Origin: CAYYNP01 sp964472545
GTDB lineage: Bacteria > Planctomycetota > Planctomycetia > Pirellulales > Thermoguttaceae
Length of the DNA stretch: 25,367 bases
Direction: 5' to 3'
Assembly: GCA_964472545.1 (NCBI GenBank)
Contig: CAYYNP010000133.1
Location: forward strand, 1-25,367
Shown piece by piece: positions 14,167 through 22,703 of this stretch. The translations under genes and the position numbers were made by a program. The first letter of the stretch is position 1, and each line of letters opens with the position of its first letter. Under the pieces are notes generated by a model. The model saw only the letters and a list, made by a program, of their open reading frames with translations, ran no database searches and had not been told where the DNA came from.

Positions 14167-15115
14167 GAGGCTTTCGTTTGGAGATTCCCTGTGCGGCCGG
14201 CTTCTCTTTTCCGTCGCCCTCGCGGGCTGCCTTGCGCCCGGCCGTCTGTGCGGCGTTCTTCGCGGCAGACTTCTTCTTGCTGGAAGAGGGCTTCTTGCTC
14301 GCACCGGCCGAGGCATTCTCACGCTTCGACGAACCGCGTTTCGATTTCGCCGGGCGTTTCGCTTCGCCGGCAGTGCCCGTATCCGACGCGGCCTCCGACT
14401 TTTTGGCCCGGGTTTCGGCAGACTTCTTCCGCACGCGGCGACGCGGCAGGCGGCCCTTGGCGTCGGGGTCGATTTCCAGCAGGACTTTCCGCACGTCGGG
14501 CGAGTACGGGTTGGCGGTGAAGTCGGCTCCAAATTGATGCAATATCGAACCGAATTCGATCCCCTTGGCCTTGGCGATGGCCCGCTCCAAGCCGGGCACG
14601 ACACACGCTTTGACGTCCTTTTCAGAGACCAGTTCGACCACGTGCAGCGCCTTGACGACGCCCGAGTCGATCGGAATCGCGTGCCCACCGAGCGCCGATT
14701 GCACCACGCTGGAGACCGTGAAATTGGTGGACCCGTCCAGTCCGTGAAGCCATTTGACCGTTGGGCCGAGGTTCTTCTTGCGATATTCTTCCAGGTCGAA
14801 GGCGTAGGTTTCCTCGAAGACGCTCTGCAAAACTCGCTTCAGCCGGCTGCCGGCGGCCCGTGGCATGGGCAGGCCGCCCATCACCTCGGCGAGTTCGGTG
14901 ACCGAACTCACGCGCACCTCGTTCCAGTCGAAGAACGTGTCGACCACCGCCGCGAAGGCCTCTTCGGCCGCATCGTGATGCGCGTCTTCCAGGCAGCAAG
15001 CAAACAGCAAGTGTTCCAACACCGGCCGCTGCGGTTGGGGAGCCGCCGGGCGGTAGTGCTTCTTGAGCACCTTGGCGACGTGGGCGAATTGTGTGGTACG
15101 GCTGGTCGATCCCAT
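14162..15115 (-). CDS. HhH-GPD (endonuclease III-like) protein with basic tail, catalytic Lys missing
   Basis: This 317-residue protein has an HhH-GPD DNA-glycosylase fold at residues about 30-215, then a 95-residue tail rich in Lys, Ala and Ser that resembles histone H1 tails. The hairpin region LDGSTNFTVSSVVQSALGG then HAIPID (126-150) aligns without gaps to LPGVGRKTANVVLNVAFGW then PTIAVD of E. coli endonuclease III. The catalytic aspartate is kept (D150), but the catalytic lysine (K120) is F132. The C-terminal four-cysteine iron-sulfur motif is absent. It may be a monofunctional glycosylase or a DNA-binding protein without lyase activity. It lies 82 bases after rbfA and is probably co-transcribed. 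The fold assignment is from motif reading only. Confidence 0.7.
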   Translation of the reverse strand: MGSTSRTTQFAHVAKVLKKHYRPAAPQPQRPVLEHLLFACCLEDAHHDAAEEAFAAVVDTFFDWNEVRVSSVTELAEVMGGLPMPRAAGSRLKRVLQSVFEETYAFDLEEYRKKNLGPTVKWLHGLDGSTNFTVSSVVQSALGGHAIPIDSGVVKALHVVELVSEKDVKACVVPGLERAIAKAKGIEFGSILHQFGADFTANPYSPDVRKVLLEIDPDAKGRLPRRRVRKKSAETRAKKSEAASDTGTAGEAKRPAKSKRGSSKRENASAGASKKPSSSKKKSAAKNAAQTAGRKAAREGDGKEKPAAQGISKRKPR

Positions 15116-15197
15116 CTCAATGGCTCTTGGTGGTCGCAGTGGAATGTCGAGCGCCGCGCTCCCGATCGGGGACCGTGGTGGGACGGCGCCGTGTGGT

Positions 15198-15647
15198 CTA
15201 CTCGTCGGGGATCTCGCCGGCGGCCTCGCCTACCGACTCGTCCGGCGGCCCCAATGGCGGTTCAGGCAGCGACTCGGCCGAGTCGTCCGACGAGCCGTCG
15301 TGTTTGTCGGGCAATATCCGATCGAGGATCTGCGAGATCTCGATCGACTTCTTCACTCCCTGATCCAACAGGAAGGTCAACTTCGGCGTGTAGCGGAGAT
15401 CGACCCGTTTGGCGATCTTCGACTGCAAGAACCCGGCCGCGCTTTGCAGCCCGCGCAGACTCAGGTTTTGGTGTGCGTCGTCGCCCATCACCGAAACGTG
15501 TACCTTGGCGGTGCGCAGATCGGACGAGACCTCGACGTAAGTCACCGTAACGTCGCGGATGCGGGGATCCTGCAGGTCGGTCAAGATCGCCATACTGACG
15601 ACCTCGCGGATGGCCTCGGCAGCTTTCTGAGCGCGTCGCGACGGCAT
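15198..15647 (-). CDS. rbfA: Ribosome-binding factor A
   Basis: This 149-residue protein binds the 30S subunit and helps mature the 5' end of 16S rRNA. The N-terminus SRRAQKAAEAIREVVSMAILTDLQDPRI, split as RRAQKAAEAIREVV and LQDPRIRDVTVTYVEVSSDL, is the family signature. KIAKRVDLRYTPKLTFLLDQGV and SIEISQILDRI close the KH-like fold. A 35-residue acidic, Pro/Ser-rich tail (about 115-149) goes beyond the usual length of about 120. It lies 115 bases after infB, its usual neighbour. Confidence 0.95.
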   Translation of the reverse strand: MPSRRAQKAAEAIREVVSMAILTDLQDPRIRDVTVTYVEVSSDLRTAKVHVSVMGDDAHQNLSLRGLQSAAGFLQSKIAKRVDLRYTPKLTFLLDQGVKKSIEISQILDRILPDKHDGSSDDSAESLPEPPLGPPDESVGEAAGEIPDE

Positions 15648-15762
15648 GGGGCTCTCGGTTGAACTCGGTGTGGTCGGGTGGGCGTCGATTCCCGGCGGTT
15701 CGCCGGCCGCTGAGGGTCACCGGCGCAACCGGTCGGCCGCGGGCGCCATCCGTGCGGCCGGG

Positions 15763-18700
15763 CTACAGGGACCGGGGAGTCTCCTCGATCTTGTAGGCTT
15801 CGAGCACGTCCCCTTCCTTGAGGTCGTTGTATCCCTTGAGTTTGATGCCGCATTCGAACCCGGCGCGGACCTCGCGAACGTCTTCCTTCACACGCTTCAG
15901 CGAATCGACCGCATAGTCGCCGATGATGCGGCTCTCGCGAATCACGCGGCAACGGCAGTCGCGTTGGATGACGCCTCCGGGAAGCACCTGACATCCGGCG
16001 ATGGCCCCCAGCCGGCTGATCTGGAAGACCTGCTTGACCAGCGCCCGGCCCGCCACGACTTCGCTCTTCTCCGGTTTGAGCATACCCTCCAGGGCCGCCC
16101 TGAGATCCTCGCTGACTTGATAGATAATCTCGTAGCGGCGGACCTGAACGCCGCGCTGATCGGCCAGCAGCCGAGCCCGCTCGTCGGGAACGACGTTGAA
16201 ACCGATGATCACGGCGTCGGAGGCGTCGGCCAGGTGGACGTCGGCCTCGGTGACCCCACCCACGCTGGCCTGGAGGATCTTGACTTGGACCTCCGGGTGC
16301 TCCAGCTTGGTCAGTTCCTTGCGGATGGCCTCGATCGAACCCCGTACGTCCGCACGCAGAATGATATTCAGCGTCTGCACCTCTTGCTCTTCGAGCTTCT
16401 CGAAGAGGTTTTCCAGCGTCACGTGCTCGCGAGTGCCGCTGAGTTCGCGCTGGCGCATCGCATCGGCGCGCCGCTCGGCCAGCGTACGGGCTTCGGAGAT
16501 ATCGTCCAAGACGTGAAAACGGTCGCCCGCGCCGGGGGCTACGTCCAGACCGGTGACGTTGACCGGCGTGGAGGGTCCCGCCTGCTTGTGCCGCTTACGC
16601 GACTCGAGCGTGTCGTACATCGCCTTGACCTTGCCGTGGGCCGGGCCGCAGACGATCACGTCGCCCACCTTCATGGTGCCGCGCTGTACGAGCAGCTTGG
16701 CCACCACGCCGCGGCCCTTGTGCGATTCGGCCTCCAGGCAGGTGCCGATTCCCGCCCGATCCCGGTTGGTCGCGTATTCGTGCAACTCGGCGACGGTCAG
16801 CAACGTTTCCAACAGGTCGTCGATCCCCTCGCCGGTGGTGGCGCTGGTCTTGATCACTTCGGTATCGCCGCCCCATTCGGTAGGCAACAGTTCGTTGGCG
16901 GCCAATTGCTCGTAGATGCGTTGCGGATCGACGCCGGGCAGGTCCATCTTGTTCATGGCCACCACGATCGGGACTTCGGCCGCTTTGGCGTGGCTGATCG
17001 CCTCTTCGGTCTGCGGCATCACACCGTCGTCGGCCGCCACGACCAACACCGCAATGTCGGTCACGTTGGCCCCCCGGGCGCGCATCTCGGTGAACGCTTC
17101 GTGGCCGGGTGTGTCGACGAACGCCACCGCCCGGCCTTCCTTCTGCACGCGATAGGCCCGAATGTGTTGCGTGATTCCACCCTTTTCGCCGGAGACGACG
17201 TCGATCCCGATGATCCGATCCAGCAGCGACGTCTTGCCGTGGTCGACGTGGCCAAGGAAGGTCACGATCGGCGGCCGGGGCTCCAGCGAAGTGGGATCCT
17301 CTTCCTCTTCCCATACCGCCTCCAACTTGTCTTCCAGCGCCTCTTCCTGCCGGAACTCGACCTCGACGTCCAACTCGGTGGCCAAGAGTTCGGCCAATTC
17401 GCGGTCCAAGGTGGCGTTGATGTTGATGGCGCCCGTCGCACCGAGGTCCATCAGGGCGCGCAACACTTCGGCCGCCGGTTTGCTGACGGCTTCGGAAAAA
17501 CTGCGGACGATACACGGCAGTTCGACGACCACCGCTCCCTTGCGCGGGGCCGCGGTGTTGGCGCCCGTACGTCGAATCCGCAGGCGCCGCCGCGGACCGC
17601 CGCCGTCGTCTTCGCCGCGTCGGCGGCGGGCACTGGCCTCGCGCTTCCGCTTCAGTTGCCGGTGCTCGCGTCCCCCTAAGGCGGCCGCGCCACCCTCCTT
17701 GCCCGCTGCTCCCGCGCGACCTCGGCGTCGCCCTTCGCGACCCGGCAGCGGCGTTCCCGTGGCAGGCGTCGTCGCATCGGACGCGCGGGAACGCACGGCG
17801 GCCTTATCGGCGGCCTTCTTCTTCTTCTCGTGCTTGCGGAGGTGCTCTTCCAACGGTTTCGTGCCGGCCTTGCTGGCCCGAATCGCATCCAAAGGGAGTT
17901 TGATGTCCGGCTTCTGCGGAGTGGGTTCCTTCGACTTTTTCGACGGAGGCGGAGTAGACGCCGCGGGCATCGGCGCCAAGTGGAACGTGGGCCCCGTCTT
18001 CTCCGGAGGTTTCGGCGGTTTGTCCGGCTTTCCCCCGGTCGGCTTGGCCTGCTTCTGCGAAAGTTCCGGCGGCCTCGACGAAAGTGCCGGGGCGGGTCTC
18101 AGCGGCATCTCAGGTGGCTTCGCCGGCATGCCCAGCGGTGGCTTCGCCGGCATACCCAGCGGTGGCTTCGTCGGCATACCCAGCGGTGGCTTCGTCGGCA
18201 TACCCAGCGGTGGCTTCGTCGGCATGCCCAGCGGTGGTTTCGTCGGCATACCCAGCGGTGGTTTCGGCGGCGTGTCCTGCTGCGGCTGCGGCTTCTCCGG
18301 CACCTTCTCCGGCGCCTTCTCCGACACCTCAGGCCGGGCAACGGGAGACTTGGCCGATCTGGACGACCGTATCGATGCGGCCAACGGCGGAACGGACGAA
18401 GACAGCGGAGGCGCCGACGGCGGCGTGGACGGAGCGACAGGCGGAGTTGTCGCCGGCGGCGACGGACTCGCTGGTGTCGACGTGGCCAGAGGAGAAACGG
18501 GAGCGGCAGACGGCGCGGGAGGCTCCGGCGGCATTGGCGCAGGCGGCTCTTGCGGCGCCGGCGGCGTTGGCACGGCGTCGCCCGGGCTCTCGCCTTCCGG
18601 CGCGGCCGGTTCCGGTTCGTCTACCCTCTTCGGCGGGGTGGGCAATACGGGAATCTTGCCCATGGCGGTGCCGCCGGCCGGCGCGATGTAATCTTCGCGA

Positions 18701-18930
18701 CGGAACTCTCGGGGAGCCGCCGGAGAAACCGCCGTACTACGGGGAGCCGCCGCGCCACCGGCCGGGGCCTTCCCCCTTCCCATATGGTCTTTGATCTTGG
18801 CGACTTCGTCGTCCGACAGGCTGGCCAGCGCAGACCCCTTCCCCGTGATGCCTGCCTTGTTGCAGACATCTACCAGAATCTTGCTGTCGATCTTGAGTTC
18901 TTTCGCTAACGCGTAGATACGGATGGCCAC
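15763..18930 (-). CDS. infB: Translation initiation factor IF-2
   Basis: This 1055-residue GTPase brings initiator tRNA to the 30S subunit. Residues 1-45 form an IF2_N domain (IRIYALAKELKIDSKILVDVC, read as two parts IRIYALAKELKID and SKILVDVCNKAG). A Pro/Ala-rich, disordered region of about 400 residues follows, with six KPPLGMP(T/A) units at 223-270. A basic segment (RRRGRAGAAGKEGG) and a second IF2_N-like domain (about 455-520) come next. The G domain has GHVDHGKT (560-567), DTPGHEAF and NKMD (660-663). Domains II, III and C2 complete the protein. The start is a GTG at 18930, with AAAGGGAGAGG just before it; an in-frame TTG six codons upstream would place that ribosome site inside the gene. 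It follows nusA by 120 bases. Confidence 0.96.
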   Translation of the reverse strand: MAIRIYALAKELKIDSKILVDVCNKAGITGKGSALASLSDDEVAKIKDHMGRGKAPAGGAAAPRSTAVSPAAPREFRREDYIAPAGGTAMGKIPVLPTPPKRVDEPEPAAPEGESPGDAVPTPPAPQEPPAPMPPEPPAPSAAPVSPLATSTPASPSPPATTPPVAPSTPPSAPPLSSSVPPLAASIRSSRSAKSPVARPEVSEKAPEKVPEKPQPQQDTPPKPPLGMPTKPPLGMPTKPPLGMPTKPPLGMPTKPPLGMPAKPPLGMPAKPPEMPLRPAPALSSRPPELSQKQAKPTGGKPDKPPKPPEKTGPTFHLAPMPAASTPPPSKKSKEPTPQKPDIKLPLDAIRASKAGTKPLEEHLRKHEKKKKAADKAAVRSRASDATTPATGTPLPGREGRRRGRAGAAGKEGGAAALGGREHRQLKRKREASARRRRGEDDGGGPRRRLRIRRTGANTAAPRKGAVVVELPCIVRSFSEAVSKPAAEVLRALMDLGATGAININATLDRELAELLATELDVEVEFRQEEALEDKLEAVWEEEEDPTSLEPRPPIVTFLGHVDHGKTSLLDRIIGIDVVSGEKGGITQHIRAYRVQKEGRAVAFVDTPGHEAFTEMRARGANVTDIAVLVVAADDGVMPQTEEAISHAKAAEVPIVVAMNKMDLPGVDPQRIYEQLAANELLPTEWGGDTEVIKTSATTGEGIDDLLETLLTVAELHEYATNRDRAGIGTCLEAESHKGRGVVAKLLVQRGTMKVGDVIVCGPAHGKVKAMYDTLESRKRHKQAGPSTPVNVTGLDVAPGAGDRFHVLDDISEARTLAERRADAMRQRELSGTREHVTLENLFEKLEEQEVQTLNIILRADVRGSIEAIRKELTKLEHPEVQVKILQASVGGVTEADVHLADASDAVIIGFNVVPDERARLLADQRGVQVRRYEIIYQVSEDLRAALEGMLKPEKSEVVAGRALVKQVFQISRLGAIAGCQVLPGGVIQRDCRCRVIRESRIIGDYAVDSLKRVKEDVREVRAGFECGIKLKGYNDLKEGDVLEAYKIEETPRSL
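18121..18264. repeat. 24-base in-frame tandem repeats in infB
   Basis: Six 24-base units encode KPPLGMP followed by T (four times) or A (twice), with a seventh degenerate unit (KPPEMP) below 18121. Differences between units are mostly third-base changes such as CCA AAA/AAG and GGT/GGC, so both the DNA and the peptide are repetitive. Confidence 0.9.
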
Positions 18931-19050
18931 GTGGCCTCTCCCTTTCAAATTGTCTCGGCCGGCCTGCAGCGGCCGTCGCCTCGTGTAAAAAAACGCCTAC
19001 GACATAAGGTTCTCCTTATGAAACCGTGTTTGGGTACAACACGTCTGGCC

Positions 19051-20709
19051 TCAACCCTCCGTCTTCTCGTCGGCGGATACCTCGTCGGAATCGTCTTCCT
19101 GTGCAGACGGCTGCGACGTTTCCGCCTCCACAGCTTCCGCCTCCACGGCGTCCGACGCCACAGCGTCCGACGCCACATCCGGCACGTCCGCCGGGGGCTC
19201 GACGGCGGGCACAACGTCCCCGTCCGGCTCGTCACCACCGCTTTCGCTCTGCTGGACCGTCGCCTCTGTAACGGCTTCCGCCGTGGCTTCCGCGGCGGGC
19301 GGATCAATCGCGTCGGCCTCGCCGGAAGCCGGCTGTTGGGCCGATGCCTCCGATTCGGTGTCCTCAGCTTGCTCATCGCCGGCTGGCAGTGCTTCGGCGG
19401 CTGGCGGTGCTTCGGCGGCTGGCGAGGCTTCCGCGGAGGCTTCCTCTTCCTCGGCCTTCGCAGCCTCTTGTGCCTTCGCGGCCGCGGCAGCCGCTTCGGC
19501 CTCTGCCGCCTCGCGGCGGTCTTGTTCTCGCTGTGCGCGTCGCTGTTCCAGCGCGGCCCGCTCCGCTTCTTCTGCCTTGATCTCGGCCTGCTCGACGATC
19601 GCGTCGGCCTGCTCGGTGGTCAGTCCGCCCATCTCCATGAGGATATCCGGCTCGATCACCGACAGATCGTCGTAGGTGAGGAAGCCCTCTCCCACTAGTC
19701 TCTCGGCCAACTCGTCGGCCACACCCTCAAGTTCCGAATAACCGACGACCGCCTGCTCGATCTGGTCGTCGAGCTCATCCCGGGTCATAATCTCGATGTC
19801 CCAGCCGCAGAGCTTGCTCCCCAAGCGAACGTTCTGCCCGCGGCGCCCGATGGCCAACGAGAGTTGGTCCTCGCGAACAAGCACGATCGCGCGGCCGAGC
19901 ATCTGGCAAAGGATCACTTCGTCCACGTCGGCCGGTTGCAGCGAGTTGGGAATCAGGATCTGCATATCGTCGTTGTAGCGGACGATATCGATCCGCTCGC
20001 CGGCCAACTCGTCGACGATGTTCTTGATACGATTTCCTCGCACACCGACGCACGCCCCCACGCAATCCACCCGCTGGTCGGTACTGGCCACGGCGACCTT
20101 GGTGCGATAGCCGGGCTCTCGGGCAACGGCCCTGATTTCGATCACTCCTTCGGCAATCTCGGGAATCTCCTGCTCGAAGAGCCGCTGGACCAGTTGGGGC
20201 TTGGTGCGGCTGAGGATGACCTTCACGCGGCTGCCCCGTTTGTTCACCTCGTAAACGGTGGCCCGAACGCGCTCGTTGGCGTGGTGGGTCTCGCCGGGAA
20301 TCTGCTCACCGCGGGGCAGGATCGCCTCGACGTCGGGCAGGCTGACCGTAGCGGCTCCGCCTTCGTAGCGTTGGATCTGCCCGGTCATCAACTGGCCCTT
20401 GAGTTCCTCGTACTTATCGTAGAGCGAGTCCCGCTCGGCCTCGCGGATCTTCTGGATCATCACCTGCTTGGCCGTTTGGGCCCCGATGCGCTCGGCCATT
20501 TCCTCCGGTGAGAGCGGCACCCCGTTATGGGTACCCGAGATGGTCCCGTTACTGCGGTCAATCTCAACGACAATCTCCTCCTCTTCGCCGAAGTGCTTCT
20601 TGGCGGCCGAAACCAGGGCCGCTTCGATGCCGGCGAAGACGATCTCTTTGTCGATGTTCTTGTCGCGGTGGATCGCGTCGACGACCCGAAGTAGTTCGGT
20701 AGGATCCAT
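19051..20709 (-). CDS. nusA: Transcription termination/antitermination factor NusA
   Basis: This 552-residue protein binds RNA polymerase and nascent RNA and affects pausing, termination and antitermination. The N-terminal polymerase-binding domain covers about 1-125 (VVDAIHRDKNIDKEIVFAGIEAAL). The S1 domain is at about 130-200 (LMTGQIQRYEGGAATVSL). Two KH domains follow, with VDCVGACVGVRGNRIKNI and LSLAIGRRGQNVRLGSKL. One helix-hairpin-helix repeat (about 330-375) is followed by a 170-residue, very acidic Ala/Glu-rich tail unlike standard NusA. The ATG has AAGGGGAAAG upstream. It heads the run nusA-infB-rbfA. The usual rimP is not immediately upstream, and the ylxR and L7Ae-like genes often found between nusA and infB are absent. 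Confidence 0.96.
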   Translation of the reverse strand: MDPTELLRVVDAIHRDKNIDKEIVFAGIEAALVSAAKKHFGEEEEIVVEIDRSNGTISGTHNGVPLSPEEMAERIGAQTAKQVMIQKIREAERDSLYDKYEELKGQLMTGQIQRYEGGAATVSLPDVEAILPRGEQIPGETHHANERVRATVYEVNKRGSRVKVILSRTKPQLVQRLFEQEIPEIAEGVIEIRAVAREPGYRTKVAVASTDQRVDCVGACVGVRGNRIKNIVDELAGERIDIVRYNDDMQILIPNSLQPADVDEVILCQMLGRAIVLVREDQLSLAIGRRGQNVRLGSKLCGWDIEIMTRDELDDQIEQAVVGYSELEGVADELAERLVGEGFLTYDDLSVIEPDILMEMGGLTTEQADAIVEQAEIKAEEAERAALEQRRAQREQDRREAAEAEAAAAAAKAQEAAKAEEEEASAEASPAAEAPPAAEALPAGDEQAEDTESEASAQQPASGEADAIDPPAAEATAEAVTEATVQQSESGGDEPDGDVVPAVEPPADVPDVASDAVASDAVEAEAVEAETSQPSAQEDDSDEVSADEKTEG

Positions 20710-21389
20710 CGAGGTTCACTTTCCCCTTGCCGGGGACGGTTGCCGTCCGTGGGATACTCGGTGCCAATTCGGCCACGCCCGCTGCACACCACCATCGCCG
20801 GCAGCCGGCTGCGGCTACACCAATACTTCCCCCGCCCCTCTCGGCGGCCACGAGCTGCCGAGAGACCAAACAAGCCTGCAAAAGCTTGTGAGTTCACAAC
20901 TTAGCGGGTTTGGTAATCTGGTAAGCATACCGGCCGCGTTTCGAGGTGTCAAGCCGGCCACGACTACCCCACGGGTACACCGTGTGCCAGACGTACCGTT
21001 CGCAACGGTTCCTCAGCCTGTAGCGATCGATGTTGATCGGAGATATGGGAACTCTAGGGGCACAAGTGCCCAGATGGCGTGCCACGTCCACCTCCGGGCG
21101 GGGCACCACACTGCATCGATTCAGCGGCCACTTCCGTTGTCCCGCTAGACGATTCAACCTCTTGGCTATCAGAGTTTTACGACACATCAGACAGCGCGCC
21201 CGAATCGCCTTCCGGCCTGCGCGCAGATAGAAAATGCCGGGCCGAACGCTACTCGAAACGCCCGCATAAGAGATATGGTCAATCTAGCTTGATTGGACTA
21301 CTGACGCACGTTTGAGTCGATAGAAACAAACGTGACGTGCCAAACGCGGAATGCCCCTTGAGTTGCAGTAGACGCTCAGGCCAATCATA
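20710..21389. other. Leader and intergenic region upstream of nusA
   Basis: This 680-base space holds no gene that could be supported; the frames seen have no family motif and no ribosome site, and GC content falls towards 21300. It must hold the nusA promoter. The plus-strand sequence has a hairpin CTCTCGGC...GCCGAGAG (20838-20845 with 20857-20864) about 130 bases upstream of the nusA ATG, a GGGCAC-AA-GTGCCC hairpin at 21057-21070, and CACGTTTG...CAAACGTG (21307-21334), which lacks a T-run and so is only a weak terminator candidate for the ketoacyl-synthase-like gene. Confidence 0.4.
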
Positions 21390-22703
21390 CTAGACACGCC
21401 GCACCAGCAGCGAGCTGGCCTGACCTTGCGGGGTCACGCTCACGTTGATGAAGCTGTCGCCGGCGGGCACGCTCCCTTCGGCCACGACCCGAATGGGGCA
21501 TTCCGGATCCGGTGTCTCGTAGTTGAGTACTGCAAACAGGCCCCCGTGGCGTAGGGCCAGGAGACTCCCGATCAGCTCCACGAGTCCGCTGCCGGCCCCG
21601 AGATTTCCGCAGTAGCTCTTTGCGGCCACTACCGGCACCGGCTCGGTTCGGCTGCCAAACACCTCTTGGATCGCCCTGGCTTCCTCAATATCGCCGCTGC
21701 GAGTGCTCAGACCGTGTGCGTGAACGTGGCCGATCTGATCGGGGGCCACGTCGGCACCATTCAGAGTGGAACGCAACACGTTGGCTATCGCCTTGTCGCG
21801 CCGCGCCGCCAACTTCGGCCCCACCGCCGAACTGGACGCCCCGGCGAGGACCTCTCCGTAGATCGTGGCGCCTCGGGCTTCAGCGGCCGAAAGCTCCTCC
21901 AGCAAGATCGTGCCGGCCCCTTCACCCAAGACCATGCCGGTGCGATCGCGATCGAACGGCCGGCTGGCCCGCTCCGGCTCGATCTGGCCCAACGCCACCT
22001 CTTCCTGCTGCACCGCGTGGATCATCTTGACAGGATGCAGCCGCGTACCGGTGGCGCCGGCCAGCATCCGGTCGGCATTGCCGCGGACGATGATCTGGTA
22101 GGCCTCGGCGGCGGCCAGGTTGGCCGCCGCTTCGCGCAAGGTGATCGAGTTGTTCGGGCCGCGCAGGTCGTTGTAAATGGCCAAGTGGCTGGCCGGCATG
22201 TTGGGTAGGTATTTCAGCAGCCATAGCGGCGAAAGCTCGGGCATCCCTTCGCCGGCCCAGCGCGAGAACTCAAATTGGCCTGCGTCGTCCAAACATCTGA
22301 GGATCCCTTCGGTAAACTCCTCCGGCACGGAGAGCATGTAGTCGGCGCCGAAGCTGATGCCGAACCGTTCCGGATCGACCTGTTCGAGATCGATGCCCGC
22401 ATCGGCCAGGGCCAATTGGGCCGCCGCGACGCCCATCAGGGTCTCCCGGCACATCACCTTAAGCCCCTTGCGGATCGCCTTCTTGCGGGCCTTATCCAAT
22501 GGGCCGAAATCGTCGATCTTGCCCTGAAACTCGTCGGCCTCGGCCGCAAACGGGACCGGCGCGGCGTCCGGCGGCAAGCTCGTCAACGGGGCCACACCGC
22601 TGCGGCCCGAGGAAAGGGCCTCCCAGACGGACTCCGGCGAGTTGCCCAACGGAGAAACGACCCCCATGCCCGTAATCACGACGCGGCGCTGCGTGGAACT
22701 CAT
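21390..22703 (-). CDS. Beta-ketoacyl-ACP synthase (FabF-like) homologue with altered catalytic residues
   Basis: This 437-residue protein has the thiolase fold of FabF/KAS II: RRVVITGMGVVSPLGNSPESVW at the start, FDRDRTGMVLGEGAG at 250-264, HVHAHGLSTRSGD at 327-338 and KSYCGNLGAGSG at 362-373. The normal Cys-His-His triad is broken. The nucleophile segment GPNNSITLREAAAN aligns to GPNYSISTACATSN, putting E191 at the cysteine position. H330 is kept, and N367 stands where the second histidine should be. It therefore cannot do a normal Claisen condensation; a chain-length-factor-like or decarboxylase-like role is possible. The ATG at 22703 is at the conserved family start; an open frame reaching 22880 lacks a family match. 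It is separated from nusA by 680 bases. No ACP, KR or MAT gene is nearby. Confidence 0.85.
   Translation of the reverse strand: MSSTQRRVVITGMGVVSPLGNSPESVWEALSSGRSGVAPLTSLPPDAAPVPFAAEADEFQGKIDDFGPLDKARKKAIRKGLKVMCRETLMGVAAAQLALADAGIDLEQVDPERFGISFGADYMLSVPEEFTEGILRCLDDAGQFEFSRWAGEGMPELSPLWLLKYLPNMPASHLAIYNDLRGPNNSITLREAAANLAAAEAYQIIVRGNADRMLAGATGTRLHPVKMIHAVQQEEVALGQIEPERASRPFDRDRTGMVLGEGAGTILLEELSAAEARGATIYGEVLAGASSSAVGPKLAARRDKAIANVLRSTLNGADVAPDQIGHVHAHGLSTRSGDIEEARAIQEVFGSRTEPVPVVAAKSYCGNLGAGSGLVELIGSLLALRHGGLFAVLNYETPDPECPIRVVAEGSVPAGDSFINVSVTPQGQASSLLVRRV

Noticed and set aside
15646..17679. Plus-strand frame of 677 codons opposite infB.
   Set aside because: It is a shadow of the infB gene caused by high GC at third positions. 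Its peptide has no family motif, while the minus strand encodes a full IF-2.
18121..18264. Regular 24-base repeats looked at as a possible CRISPR array.
   Set aside because: There are no spacers, and the units are in frame within infB and encode KPPLGMP.
18931..18948. TTG start six codons upstream of the infB GTG.
   Set aside because: The ribosome site AAAGGGAGAGG would lie inside the gene; the GTG at 18930 is at the right distance from it.
20894..21187. Minus-strand frame of 97 codons upstream of nusA.
   Set aside because: It has no ribosome site, no recognisable motif and codon use unlike its neighbours.
21307..21334. CACGTTTG/CAAACGTG hairpin as terminator of the ketoacyl-synthase-like gene.
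   Set aside because: The stem is AT-mixed, the loop is 12 bases and no T-run follows on the minus strand, so it was not called as a terminator.
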